In this document: piece by piece, positions 53,792 to 64,000 of the stretch | How positions within the stretch are numbered: the first letter of the stretch is position 1 | Layout: each line of letters opens with the position of its first letter | DNA from: Rugosimonospora acidiphila | GTDB lineage: Bacteria; Actinomycetota; Actinomycetes; Mycobacteriales; Micromonosporaceae | Length of the DNA stretch: 64,000 bases | NCBI RefSeq assembly: GCF_039543385.1 | Contig: NZ_BAABJQ010000005.1 | Coordinates: 396,231 to 460,230, forward strand | Direction of reading: 5' to 3' | Notes under the pieces: model-generated | What the model saw: the letters and a program-made list of their open reading frames with translations, nothing else | The model's database searches: none | Told to the model about the DNA's origin: nothing | Position numbers and translations under genes: made by a program

Positions 53792-54551
53792 CGACGGCCG
53801 GATACTGCCCGGCCTGCATCCGCAGCGCCTGTACCGCCTCGTTCAGCAGGCCGACCAGCTCGTGGCGCTCGGACGCCTCGAGGATCCGGTAGGCCCCGCC
53901 GGTGATCCGGTCGGTGATCGCGTCCGCCCAGACCCGCCGGCGCACCAGCGGTTCGAACGGCGGGAACGGCGGCTGCCAGCCGTACGCGATCGCCCCGGCC
54001 GCCCCCTCCGGGCCGGCCAGCAACGACTCCAGCGGGGTCATCCCAGCCGAGCGTACGGCCAGCAGCTGCGCCGCCATGCGGTGCTCACGCAGCAGCCTGA
54101 CGAGGACCGCGGCACGGGCGCCCGGCGCGTCGTCCGGCACCGGCATGGCCCGCCACGCGGCGAACAGCGGGAGCCCGGCCGGATCGGCGGCGAGTACCAC
54201 CCGCTCCGCGAGGACCACCAGCCGGTCGACCCCGGGCAGGGCGTCCAGCCGCTCGCGTCCCCACCGGCAACACTCGGCGAGGTAGTGCTCGGCGATCCGG
54301 ATCGGCGCGTCCACCCGCCGGCCCGATTCCCACCCCTCTTGCACGGCGTCGGCCGCGACGAAGCCGAGCGTCGCGGCAAGGGTCTCCGGGCCGACGTCGC
54401 CCAACGCGCCGCCCCATCCGGTCACGTAGAAGGCCCAGCCCGTCAAACCGAGCTGTCGGGCGCGGCGCAGCGTCTTCGGGCACTCGGCGAACGCCCCGCC
54501 CAGCTCCTGCACTGCTGGGCGAGAGGCCGAGGCGGCCTGCTCGGGGGTCAC
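53787..54551 (-). CDS. SCO6745/SalK-family protein
   Basis: 254 residues. It shows the SCO6745-family signature GLTGWAFYVTGWGGALGDVGPETLAATLGFVAAD and repeated Trp-rich helices (WRAMPVPDDAPGARAAVLVRLLREHRMAAQL). Function is unknown; the family occurs with secondary-metabolism and cell-physiology genes. GTG 54551 has CACAAT 6 nt upstream. The C terminus runs into a 17-bp tandem repeat. Co-directional with the next three genes on the minus strand. Confidence 0.82.
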   Translation of the reverse strand: MTPEQAASASRPAVQELGGAFAECPKTLRRARQLGLTGWAFYVTGWGGALGDVGPETLAATLGFVAADAVQEGWESGRRVDAPIRIAEHYLAECCRWGRERLDALPGVDRLVVLAERVVLAADPAGLPLFAAWRAMPVPDDAPGARAAVLVRLLREHRMAAQLLAVRSAGMTPLESLLAGPEGAAGAIAYGWQPPFPPFEPLVRRRVWADAITDRITGGAYRILEASERHELVGLLNEAVQALRMQAGQYPAVG

Positions 54552-54582
54552 GCGTCGATTGTGCCGCCTGTCACGCCGGGCG

Positions 54583-55644
54583 TCACTGCCCGGCCCGGGG
54601 CGCTTCCCCACCGAGCGCCCGGCGCGCGTCGCGCTCCGCCGCCCTGCGCCGCAGCCTGCCCTCGCGCAGCGCGAGCTGGGCGGCCGCGTGCCGCTCGCGC
54701 ACCCGGTCCAGCTCGGCGGCGAGGGCGGCCAGCGCGCGGGCCGCGTCCCGCTCGTCCCCCTCGGCCCGGCGCAGGGCCGCGGCGGCGTTCTCGATCCGAG
54801 CGGAACGCGCCGCCTCGGCCCGCGCTCGCGCCCGCTCCCGCTCGGCCTGGTCGGACGCCGCCCCGCGAGGTCCGGCCCGATCGAGCCTCTCCCCCGCGGG
54901 GCCGGTCTTGGCGGCCTTCTCCGCGGGGCCGGTCTTGACGGCCTTCCCCGTCTGGTTCGGCCGGCCGGCCGCCGAGGACCGCGCCGGCTCGGCCGGCCCT
55001 TCCGTTCTCCTCGTGCCGCCCGCCGTGCCCGCCCGATCGCCGGGCTCGGCGCGCCGCCGGGGGGTGCGCCCGGCCGGCTCGCCCGCCTCGGCCGGCTCGG
55101 CCGGTGGCTCCGGCGGCTCGGCCGCACCGGCGCCGCCGTCGATGATCCGCAGGTCCGGGCGGAGCGTCTCGCCGAACCCCGCGTACCCGGCGGTCCTGGT
55201 CAGCCGGCCGGCGCGGACCGCCTCCGCCACCTGTTCGTCGGCGAGCGCCGCGGCCAGGGTCGCCTCCACCTCGGCCAGCGGCAGCGGGTCCCGTGGCCGG
55301 CGCCCCGCCTCGACCGCCAACCGCCGGGCCTGCGCCACCACCCCCGCGACCGCCGCGCGGCGCCGGGCGGACAGTTCGCGCAGCCGCTCGCCGCGCAGCT
55401 GGCGCTGGGCCTCACCCAGCTCGGTACCCAGATCCAGCAGCTCGCCGATCTGCTCGGGGCGCCGGAGCGCGACCAGGTTGACCAGCCAGGCGGCCACGGT
55501 GGGCCGGCGCAGGGTGCGCAGCCGGGCGGCCAGGGCCCGGTCACCGGCCGTACGGGCCCGGGCGATCGCCTCGTCGCGCGCCGCGATGAACCTCTCCGGC
55601 GGTAGCTCGTAGAGGTCCGGCTCGGGCACGGGCGGTCCGGTCAC
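54583..55644 (-). CDS. Conserved actinobacterial coiled-coil protein
   Basis: 353 residues, no assigned function. The first 160 residues are a conserved helical domain with the pattern DLYELPPERFIAARDEAIARARTAGDRALAARLRTLRRPTVAAWLVNL; then a Pro/Ala/Glu linker (about 170-255) and a long charged coiled coil (QAERERARARAEAARSARIENA onward). Widespread in actinobacteria as I recall. ATG 55644 is used. Possibly an RNA- or nucleoid-associated protein; pure inference. Confidence 0.8.
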   Translation of the reverse strand: MTGPPVPEPDLYELPPERFIAARDEAIARARTAGDRALAARLRTLRRPTVAAWLVNLVALRRPEQIGELLDLGTELGEAQRQLRGERLRELSARRRAAVAGVVAQARRLAVEAGRRPRDPLPLAEVEATLAAALADEQVAEAVRAGRLTRTAGYAGFGETLRPDLRIIDGGAGAAEPPEPPAEPAEAGEPAGRTPRRRAEPGDRAGTAGGTRRTEGPAEPARSSAAGRPNQTGKAVKTGPAEKAAKTGPAGERLDRAGPRGAASDQAERERARARAEAARSARIENAAAALRRAEGDERDAARALAALAAELDRVRERHAAAQLALREGRLRRRAAERDARRALGGEAPRAGQ

Positions 55645-55659
55645 GCCTCGCGCACCGCC

Positions 55660-56292
55660 TCAGGCATCGACCGTCTCGCCGGGCACCAGCCGGCTGTAAT
55701 CGGCGCCGGAGAACTGGCCCAGCAGCCGATCGAGCAGGGTCAGCCCGTTGTCGTTGGCCAGGCAGTCGTGCAGCGCGAAGGCGCGCCGGGGGGCGACCGC
55801 GCGGACGAAGTCGATCGCCTCGGAGACCTTGAGCCAGGCCCCCGAGACGGGAACGAAGAGCGTGTCGACCTCCACGTCCGGCGGCACGTCGAACGAGTCG
55901 CCGGGGTGGTACACCGAACCCTCGATCAGGAAGCCCAGGTTGGGTACGACCGGCAGGTCCTGATGGATCACCGCGTGCCAGCCGCCGTACGCCCGCACCT
56001 CGAAGCCGGCGGCCTGGAAGGTGTCGCCCGCGTTGACCGTCCGCACCACGCCGTTGAGCGCGCCGAGCTTCGCGGCCACCTCGGGATGCGTGTACACGGT
56101 GGCCGACGGGTGCCTGTCCAGCGCGTCGGCGAGCTTGTCCACGTCGAGGTGATCGGCGTGTTCGTGGGTGATCAGGATCGCGTCGGCCCCGTCCAGCACG
56201 GCGCGTTCCGAAAAGCTGCCGGGATCGATGACCAGTACCGCGCCGTCGCGCACCAGGCGGACGCAGGAGTGGGAGAACTTGGTCAGTCGCAT
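55660..56292 (-). CDS. Metallo-beta-lactamase-fold hydrolase
   Basis: 210 residues, UPF0173-like. Zinc motif ITHEHADHLDVDKL, later GGWHAVIHQDLP and HPGDSFDVPP (Asp and His ligands). Typical activity is hydrolysis of a small phosphorylated, thioester or lactone substrate; not determined. It is co-directional and only 15 bp from the coiled-coil gene, so probably in one operon. Confidence 0.88.
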   Translation of the reverse strand: MRLTKFSHSCVRLVRDGAVLVIDPGSFSERAVLDGADAILITHEHADHLDVDKLADALDRHPSATVYTHPEVAAKLGALNGVVRTVNAGDTFQAAGFEVRAYGGWHAVIHQDLPVVPNLGFLIEGSVYHPGDSFDVPPDVEVDTLFVPVSGAWLKVSEAIDFVRAVAPRRAFALHDCLANDNGLTLLDRLLGQFSGADYSRLVPGETVDA

Positions 56293-56476
56293 GTCCGCCA
56301 GTGTGCCGGAACCGGGCCGGTACCGTCGGGATCGACGCCCCGGCCAGCGGCGCCGACTCAGGAGCCGGCCCGGCCGGCGGACCGAGAAGAGTCCGCCGGC
56401 CGGGCCGCTCAGAACACCGGGCCGCTCAGAACGGCGAGCGGGTCAGAACGCCGAGCCGCTCAGAACGGCGAGCGGG

Positions 56477-57688
56477 TCAGAACGCCGAGCTGGCCAGCGC
56501 GCCGAGCGCGGTACGCACCATGACGCGCACGCCATGGCCGATCGCGCGCTCGTCCACGTCGAAGCTCGACTGGTGGATGTCGCCGCGGACCGTCGCGCCG
56601 GGCGCTCCGACGCCGAGGCGCATCATCGCGCCCGGCACGTGCTCCAGGTAGAAGGCGAAGTCCTCGCCGCCCATGCTGATCTCGGCCTCCACGACCCGCT
56701 GGGGGCCCACGGCGGCACAGGCGGCGTCGGTGACCACCGCCGCCGCGCGGTGGTCGTTGATGACCGGTGGCACGCCCCGGTGGTAGACCACCTCGGCCTC
56801 CGCGCCGGTACCCGCCACCACGTCGTCGATCAGCTTGGAGATCAGCGCCGGCACCTCGTGCCACGCGTCCCGGTTGAGCACCCGCACGGTGGCCCGGGCC
56901 CGGCCGATGCTCGGGATCGCGTTGGCCGCCTCGCCCGCGTGCGCCGCACCGAACACCATGGACACTCCGGCCCTCGGGTCGACCCGCCGATCCAGCAGGG
57001 CGGGCACGTCAACGATCACTCGGGCCAGCGCGTGCACCAGGTCGGTGGTCAGGTGCGGCCGGGCGGTGTGGCCGCCACGCCCGCGCAGGGTCAGGTCGAC
57101 CATGTCGGCGGCGGCCGTCATCGGCCCGGTACGGATGCCGAGCTGGCCGACCGCGAGCTGCGGGGCGCAGTGCAGCGCGAAGATCGCGGAGACACCCTCG
57201 AGCCCGCCGGCCGCGATCACCTCCGGCGCACCCGACGGGATCACCTCCTCGGCGGGCTGGAACACCAGCCGTACCCGGCCGGGCAGCTCGCCGCGCTCGG
57301 CCAGCTGGGCCAGGGCCAGCCCGGTACCGAGCAGCACAGTCGTGTGCACGTCGTGCCCGCAGGCGTGGCAGACCCCGTCCACCGTGGACCGGTACGGCAC
57401 GTCCTTGGTGTCGGCCAGCGGCAGCGCGTCGATGTCCGCGCGCAGCGCGATCATCCGGTCGTTGTCCCCGCTCCCCGGGATGTCGCAGATGAGGCCGGTG
57501 CCCTTGGGCAGTACCCGCGGGGAGAGGCCGGCGACCTCCAGTTCCCGGGCCACCAGCGCGGTGGTGGCGAACTCCTGCCCGGACAGCTCCGGATGCGCGT
57601 GCAGGTGACGGCGCACCCCGATCAGCTCGGCGCCCCGGGAGGCGAGCCAACGATCGAGGTTTCCCGGCAGCGGCGAAGCGCCCGACAT
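56477..57688 (-). CDS. M20-family amidohydrolase (N-acyl-amino-acid type)
   Basis: 403 residues from ATG 57688. Metal ligands lie in CGHDVHTTVLL, PAEEVIPSGA, HCAPQLAVG and MGGEDFAFY. Probably removes acyl groups from amino acids or peptides. Upstream in-frame starts exist: GTG 57787, whose codon overlaps the TGA of a short uORF; ATG 57838; and ATG 58027, next to the TAACGG-TC-CCGTTA palindrome. I chose 57688 because the domain starts there with LDRWLASRGAELIGVRRHLHAHPEL; the N-terminal extensions would be unstructured. Confidence 0.85.
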   Translation of the reverse strand: MSGASPLPGNLDRWLASRGAELIGVRRHLHAHPELSGQEFATTALVARELEVAGLSPRVLPKGTGLICDIPGSGDNDRMIALRADIDALPLADTKDVPYRSTVDGVCHACGHDVHTTVLLGTGLALAQLAERGELPGRVRLVFQPAEEVIPSGAPEVIAAGGLEGVSAIFALHCAPQLAVGQLGIRTGPMTAAADMVDLTLRGRGGHTARPHLTTDLVHALARVIVDVPALLDRRVDPRAGVSMVFGAAHAGEAANAIPSIGRARATVRVLNRDAWHEVPALISKLIDDVVAGTGAEAEVVYHRGVPPVINDHRAAAVVTDAACAAVGPQRVVEAEISMGGEDFAFYLEHVPGAMMRLGVGAPGATVRGDIHQSSFDVDERAIGHGVRVMVRTALGALASSAF

Positions 57689-58478
57689 GACACCCGGCCA
57701 GGCGGCAGCGCGTTCCCCACCGGCCCGGCGACCGGTGGTGCGTCCGGAAGGCGATGCGCTCTTCGGCAAAGTCAACGCACTAGTCACAGTCTCTGGTTGC
57801 TCTCGCTCGGAGGGAGGGGGCAGCGAGTCGGTCGGCATAGCGGCCAGTTCGGGCCTCTTGCCACGAGTCGGCACCTCCGTTGACAACTTGGTCAGCCTAG
57901 ACCCAGCATGGTGACGCTGCGCAATCTCATTCCCGTGGCGACGAGGTTGCGGTGCGTCACGAATCCCCTGGTAGAGGCGTTCCTCGGCCAGCGAATCGCC
58001 ACGCGAACCCCCGTGTATCGCGGTCATCCGGCCTCAACCTCCTACAACGCGTAACGGTCCCGTTAGGAAACGCCTAGGGGTACCCCTCGGGTTGCATCGA
58101 AACCGTGGCGGATGCCCGATTCGAAGGAGATTTCCAGGCGCCGCCGCGCACCGTGAGCGCACCCGCACGCCCGGTCGCCACACGAACCAACGACGACATC
58201 GAGGGGAGCCGAAACCGCGAAAAACGACACCTCGAAAAGCGACAACCCCGAAGGGGCGACACCGCGAAGAGGTGATGTTGCGAAAGGACGACGCGGCGAA
58301 GAAGCGACCTCAGGAGAAGACGATCGGGCGGGAAGCGAGGTTGCGAAAAGACGACGTTGCAAAAGACGAGGACGCCGATCGGCGATGGCGCTAAGAATCG
58401 GCCGGGCAAAGGGGCGACGGCGCGAAAAAACAGCGGCGGTGAGGTGAGCGGCGGGTGACGACGCGCGGCGGCGTCCGG
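57689..58478. other. Intergenic region with palindrome and degenerate repeats
   Basis: 790 bp. A palindrome TAACGG-TC-CCGTTA (58052-58065) and a TAGGCT near 57900 mark probable promoters for the M20 gene on the minus strand; a short uORF with GGAGG overlaps the GTG at 57787. From about 58190 to 58450 the plus strand has degenerate GCGAAAAGACGAC-type repeats, A-rich for this genome. Long open frames there (e.g. 58092-58394) look like repeat shadows. Confidence 0.5.
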
Positions 58479-60059
58479 TCAGAAGCGTTCGGTCGGCTGG
58501 TACCGTCCCCAGACCTCGCGCAGCGCGTCGCAGGTCTCACCGACCGTCGCCCGCAGCCGCAACGCCTCCCGCATCGGGTACAGCACGTTGGCGGTGCCGG
58601 CCGCGGCCTCCCGCAGGGCGTCCAGCGAGCGAGCCACCGCGTCGGCGTCCCGGGACTCGCGCAGTTGGGCCAGCCGGGCCGCCTGCTCGGCCTCGATCGC
58701 CGGGTCCACGCGCAGCGGCTGGTACGGCTCCTCCTGCTCGATCAGGAACCGGTTGACCCCGACCACCACCCGCTCGCCCGAGTCGATCTCCTGGGCGATC
58801 CGGTACGCCGACGTCTCGATCTCGCGCTTCTGGAACCCGGCCTCGATCGCGTCGACCGCCGAGCCGTGCTCGAAGACCCTGCCGATCAACCCGTCGATCT
58901 CGGCCGCGATCTCGTCGGTCATCGCCTCGACCACGTACGAGCCGGCGAACGGGTCGACCGTCGCGGTCAGGTCGGTCTCGTACGCCAACACCTGCTGGGT
59001 GCGCAGCGCCAGCCGGGCCGCCTTCTCGGTGGGCAGCGCGATGGCCTCGTCGTAGGAGTTCGTATGCAGCGACTGAGTGCCGCCCAGCACCGCGCCGAGG
59101 CCCTGCACGGCCACCCGGATCAGGTTCACCTCCGGCTGCTGGGCGGTCAGCTGCACGCCGGCGGTCTGGGTGTGGAAGCGCAGCATCCACGACTTCGGGT
59201 TCTGGGCGCCGAACTCGTCGCGCATGATCCGGGCCCAGATCCTCCTGGCCGCCCGGAACTTGGCCACCTCCTCCAGCAGGGTGGTGCGGGCCACGAAGAA
59301 GAACGACAGCCGTGGCGCGAAGTCGTCGACCGCCAGCCCGGCGGCCAGCGCGGCGCGGACGTACTCGATCCCGTTGGCCAGGGTGAACGCCACCTCCTGC
59401 ACGGGCGTCGCGCCGGCCTCCGCCATGTGGTACCCGGAGATCGAGATGGTGTTCCACCTCGGGATCTCCTCGCGGCAGTAGGCGAAGGTGTCGGCTACCA
59501 GCCGCAGCGAGGGCTTGGGCGGGAAGATGTACGTGCCCCGGGCGATGTACTCCTTGAGGACGTCGTTCTGGATCGTGCCGGACAGCTGGTCGCCCGGCAC
59601 TCCCTGCTCCTGCGCGACCAGCTGGTAGAGCAGGAGCAGGACCGAGCCGGGAGCGTTGATGGTCATCGAGGTGGAGACCTTGTCCAGGGGGATCTCATGG
59701 AACAGCCGGCGCATGTCCTCGATGGAGTCGATGGCCACCCCGACCTTGCCGACCTCGCCGGCGGCCACCGGGTTGTCGGAGTCGTAGCCCATCTGGGTGG
59801 GCAGGTCGAAGGCCACCGACAGGCCCGTGGTGCCCGCCTCGAGTAACTGGTGGTACCTAGCGTTGGACTCGGCCGCCGTGCCGAAACCGGCGTACTGCCG
59901 CATGGTCCACGGCCGCTGGGTGTACATGGTCGGGTACACGCCACGGGTGTACGGGTACTCGCCGGGCTCGCCCAGCCGCTCGGCCACGTCGCCGGGGACG
60001 TCGGCCGGGCCGTACACGCTCTTGAACAAGAAACCCGACTCGCTCCGACGCTGTGTCAT
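58479..60059 (-). CDS. Acyl-CoA mutase large subunit (methylmalonyl-CoA mutase family)
   Basis: 526 residues, the substrate-binding barrel only. TMYTQRPWTMRQYAGFGTAAESNARY and SGTIQNDVLKEYIARGTYIFPP keep the Tyr and Arg positions that I associate with methylmalonyl-CoA rather than isobutyryl-CoA specificity; LHTNSYDEAIALPTEKAARLALRTQQVL closes the core. The cobalamin-binding domain (DxHxxG) is absent, so a separate small subunit elsewhere is needed. ATG 60059 has TACGAT 6 nt upstream. It could link propionyl-CoA carboxylase products to succinyl-CoA. Confidence 0.9.
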   Translation of the reverse strand: MTQRRSESGFLFKSVYGPADVPGDVAERLGEPGEYPYTRGVYPTMYTQRPWTMRQYAGFGTAAESNARYHQLLEAGTTGLSVAFDLPTQMGYDSDNPVAAGEVGKVGVAIDSIEDMRRLFHEIPLDKVSTSMTINAPGSVLLLLYQLVAQEQGVPGDQLSGTIQNDVLKEYIARGTYIFPPKPSLRLVADTFAYCREEIPRWNTISISGYHMAEAGATPVQEVAFTLANGIEYVRAALAAGLAVDDFAPRLSFFFVARTTLLEEVAKFRAARRIWARIMRDEFGAQNPKSWMLRFHTQTAGVQLTAQQPEVNLIRVAVQGLGAVLGGTQSLHTNSYDEAIALPTEKAARLALRTQQVLAYETDLTATVDPFAGSYVVEAMTDEIAAEIDGLIGRVFEHGSAVDAIEAGFQKREIETSAYRIAQEIDSGERVVVGVNRFLIEQEEPYQPLRVDPAIEAEQAARLAQLRESRDADAVARSLDALREAAAGTANVLYPMREALRLRATVGETCDALREVWGRYQPTERF

Positions 60060-60290
60060 ACCGGGATCGTAGGGTCGGTAACGTGAGCAACGACACCGGT
60101 ACCGGCGGAGATTGAGCGCACGATCGCGACCATAAGTAAGTTGGTGGCTACATCTCGTGGGAACTGTCCGATCCGTGGACCCGCGACTTTCCCTCGGAGA
60201 GATGACCGCGCAAGATAGGTAGGTTGCTCAAGAGCACCTCCCGCTACACCAGATTTTCGGCACTGATTTCCCAGCGACGGTTGAAGGCCA

Positions 60291-62165
<1,875 letters not shown>

Positions 62166-62191
62166 CCCGCCCGGCGTGCTATCAACGTGGC

Positions 62192-63874
62192 ATGACGATC
62201 ACGGATCCGGCCGTCCTTGAACGGCTGCGTGCCGATGCCACCCGGTGGCTGTCGGACGACCCGGACGCGGGCGACCGGGCGGAGCTCAGCCGCGTACTGG
62301 ACGGCCTGCCGGGCACCACGGACGAACTGGCCGACCGGTTCGCCGGCCCGCTGACCTTCGGCACCGCCGGGCTGCGCGGGCCGCTGCGGGCCGGGCCGAA
62401 CGGGATGAACCTCGCCGTGGTGCGCGCGGCCGCGGCCGGACTGGTCGGCTGGCTGGCCGAGCGCGGCGCCGACGGCCCGCTGGTCATCGGGTACGACGCC
62501 CGGCACCGGTCCCGCGAGTTCGCCGAGCAGACGGCCCGGGTGGCCACCGGCGCCGGCCGCCAGGCCCTGCTCCTGCCCCGGCCGCTGCCCACCCCGATCC
62601 TCGCGTACGCGGTGCGCAGCCTCGGCGCGGCGGCCGGCGTGATGGTCACCGCCAGCCACAACCCGCCGCAGGACAACGGGTACAAGGTCTACCTGGGCGC
62701 GGCGCTCGGCGGCGTCACCGGCGCCGGTGCGCAGATCGTCCCGCCGGCCGACGCCGAGATCGAGGCCGCGATCCGGGCGATCGGGCCGCTGGATCGGGTG
62801 CCGCTCGGGCCGCCCGGCACGGTCCTCGGCGAAGACGTTCTCGCGTCCTACCTGGACAGCGTGACCGGGGTCGTCGCGCCGGACGGCCCCCGTGACCTGG
62901 CCGTGGCCTACACCCCGCTGCACGGGGTCGGCGGTCCGGTGGTGCTCGCCGCACTGCCCGCCGCCGGGTTCCCCGCGCCGTCCATCGTGGAGGTCCAGGC
63001 CGAGCCGGACCCCGAGTTCCCCACGGTGTCCTTCCCGAACCCGGAGGAGCCCGGCGCGATCGACCGAGCCGTCGCGCTGGCCTCGTCGACCGGCTCGGAC
63101 CTGGCCATCGCCAACGACCCGGACGCCGACCGGTGCGCGGTGGCGGTGCCGGACGGGGACGGCTGGCGGATGCTGCGCGGCGACGAGGTCGGCGTGCTGC
63201 TGGCCGACCACCTGATGCGGCGTGGGGTGCGCGGGCTGTACGCCACCACGATCGTCTCGTCGTCGCTGCTGGGCGCGGTCTGTCGGGGCCGCGGGATGCC
63301 CTACGCCGAGACGCTGACCGGCTTCAAGTGGATAGTCCGCGCCTCCGGCGACGGTGGGCTGGTCTACGGGTACGAGGAGGCGCTGGGCTACTGCGTGGCG
63401 CCGGAGCTGGTACGGGACAAGGACGGCATCTCCGCCGCGCTGCTGATCTGTGAGCTGGCCGCCGCCCTGAAGGCGGACGGGCGCACGCTGCTCGACCGGC
63501 TGGACGAGATCGCCGCCGAGTTCGGCGTGTACGCCACCGATCAGCTCTCGGTACGGGTGGAGGACCTGAGCGAGATCGGCTCGGCGATGGCCCGGATCCG
63601 GCAGCGGCCACCCGCCACGCTGCTCGGCGAGCCGGTCACCTCGATCGAGGATCTGCTCCCGGAGGCCGACGTGGTCACGCTGCGCACCTCGTCGACCCGG
63701 GTGGTGGTCCGCCCGTCGGGCACCGAGCCCAAGCTCAAGGCGTACCTGGAGGTGACCGAGGCGGTGGCCGGCGACGAGGCGGTTGCCGGCGACGGCGTAC
63801 CGGCGGCGCGGCGACGCGCCACCGCCGCGCTGGTCACGCTGCGCACCGAGACGGCCGCCGCGCTGGGCGTGTGA
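62192..63874 (+). CDS. Phosphoglucomutase/phosphomannomutase
   Basis: 560 residues of the alpha-D-phosphohexomutase family. Active-site Ser in VMVTASHNPPQDNGYKVY, metal loop IANDPDADRCAV, sugar loop GYEEALGYCVAP and phosphate-binding VRPSGTEPKLKAYLEV. It interconverts hexose 1- and 6-phosphates. ATG 62192 has TATCAA 6 nt upstream, close to the leaderless pattern of the window (last base A instead of T). It follows the kinase gene by 26 bp. Confidence 0.94.
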   Translation: MTITDPAVLERLRADATRWLSDDPDAGDRAELSRVLDGLPGTTDELADRFAGPLTFGTAGLRGPLRAGPNGMNLAVVRAAAAGLVGWLAERGADGPLVIGYDARHRSREFAEQTARVATGAGRQALLLPRPLPTPILAYAVRSLGAAAGVMVTASHNPPQDNGYKVYLGAALGGVTGAGAQIVPPADAEIEAAIRAIGPLDRVPLGPPGTVLGEDVLASYLDSVTGVVAPDGPRDLAVAYTPLHGVGGPVVLAALPAAGFPAPSIVEVQAEPDPEFPTVSFPNPEEPGAIDRAVALASSTGSDLAIANDPDADRCAVAVPDGDGWRMLRGDEVGVLLADHLMRRGVRGLYATTIVSSSLLGAVCRGRGMPYAETLTGFKWIVRASGDGGLVYGYEEALGYCVAPELVRDKDGISAALLICELAAALKADGRTLLDRLDEIAAEFGVYATDQLSVRVEDLSEIGSAMARIRQRPPATLLGEPVTSIEDLLPEADVVTLRTSSTRVVVRPSGTEPKLKAYLEVTEAVAGDEAVAGDGVPAARRRATAALVTLRTETAAALGV

Positions 63875-63898
63875 TGCCAGGGCCGGCCGGCCGCGCGG

Positions 63899-64000
63899 TC
63901 AGCGATCGCCGGGCCGGCCGCGGGTCCGACTGACGAGGCGCCCGGTCCGGTTTCCCTGACCCAGCTCGACGTGCCCGGTACGCCAGGTGACACTGCCGTT
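63899..64000 (-). CDS. C-terminal fragment of a gene continuing beyond the window
   Basis: 33 codons open from the window edge to TGA at 63901-63899 (ends RTRGRPGDR). The length is too short to assign a family; it may be a chance open frame. Confidence 0.3.
   Translation of the reverse strand, partial: NGSVTWRTGHVELGQGNRTGRLVSRTRGRPGDR

Noticed and set aside
58092..58394. Lys/Arg-rich open frame on the plus strand
   Set aside because: Starts at a TTG without a ribosome binding site, its composition simply translates the GCGAAA repeats, and no domain is visible.

Overview
The window is high-GC chromosomal DNA from a filamentous-type actinomycete. The clues are very strong G/C third-position use, frequent GTG starts, eukaryotic-type Ser/Thr kinases, an LpdA-type quinone reductase, an accD/accE/biotinylated-alpha acyl-CoA carboxylase set, SCO6745-like and DUF4245 proteins, and GTP-type PEP carboxykinase. 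A Micromonosporaceae-like host is my inference from gene content, not a proven assignment. Nothing indicates a large mobile element, CRISPR array, rRNA or tRNA gene.

Layout. 1-7.6 kb: the 3' part of an APC permease, an NRAMP-related transporter, then a beta-mannoside module (GH2 beta-mannosidase, LacI regulator, ROK sugar kinase) whose two enzyme promoters carry the same 15-bp operator. 7.7-20.9 kb: HIT protein, HSL-type esterase, alkylation repair pair (Ada-AlkA fusion plus Ogt), a two-gene heterodimeric ABC exporter, a DUF1349 protein, a protein with a Gln/Asp and Gly/Asp/Phe repeat tail, rmuC, ispH (ending in five tandem in-frame stops), and xseA-xseB. 21-29.9 kb: lipoprotein, DUF4245 protein, glpX, YdcZ-type transporter, TetR regulator with twin palindromes, ferredoxin-NADP reductase, rhomboid protease, lytic transglycosylase with a CRP-like site, and PhoH2 (PIN-ATPase) preceded by an overlapping 47-codon ORF.

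30-37.9 kb: four small orphan genes, uppS, pckG, an unusually AT-rich regulatory region, two tandem gtrA genes with a MaoC dehydratase, and a PH-domain membrane protein. 38-50.3 kb: acyl-CoA carboxylase block (birA, accD, accE, biotinylated alpha subunit) interrupted by an Uma2-like remnant, an M50 peptidase, a 1164-residue Ser/Thr kinase, maf and a PadR-ABC operon whose ATPase gene is frameshifted. 50.3-64 kb: an editing-less threonyl-tRNA synthetase paralogue behind a Thr-rich leader peptide and an intrinsic terminator, lpdA, a gamma-glutamylcyclotransferase-like gene, several conserved hypotheticals, a metallo-beta-lactamase-fold protein, an M20 amidohydrolase, an acyl-CoA mutase large subunit, a second receptor-type kinase and a phosphohexomutase.

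Two signals stand out. First, about twenty starts on both strands lack a Shine-Dalgarno sequence and instead have TANNNT exactly 6-7 nt before ATG/GTG, the signature of leaderless transcripts. Second, the ThrRS paralogue seems to be controlled by classical attenuation: a 19-codon leader (itself with leaderless geometry) has three consecutive ACG threonine codons, and is followed by a 9-bp hairpin and then a 12-bp terminator with TTTT.
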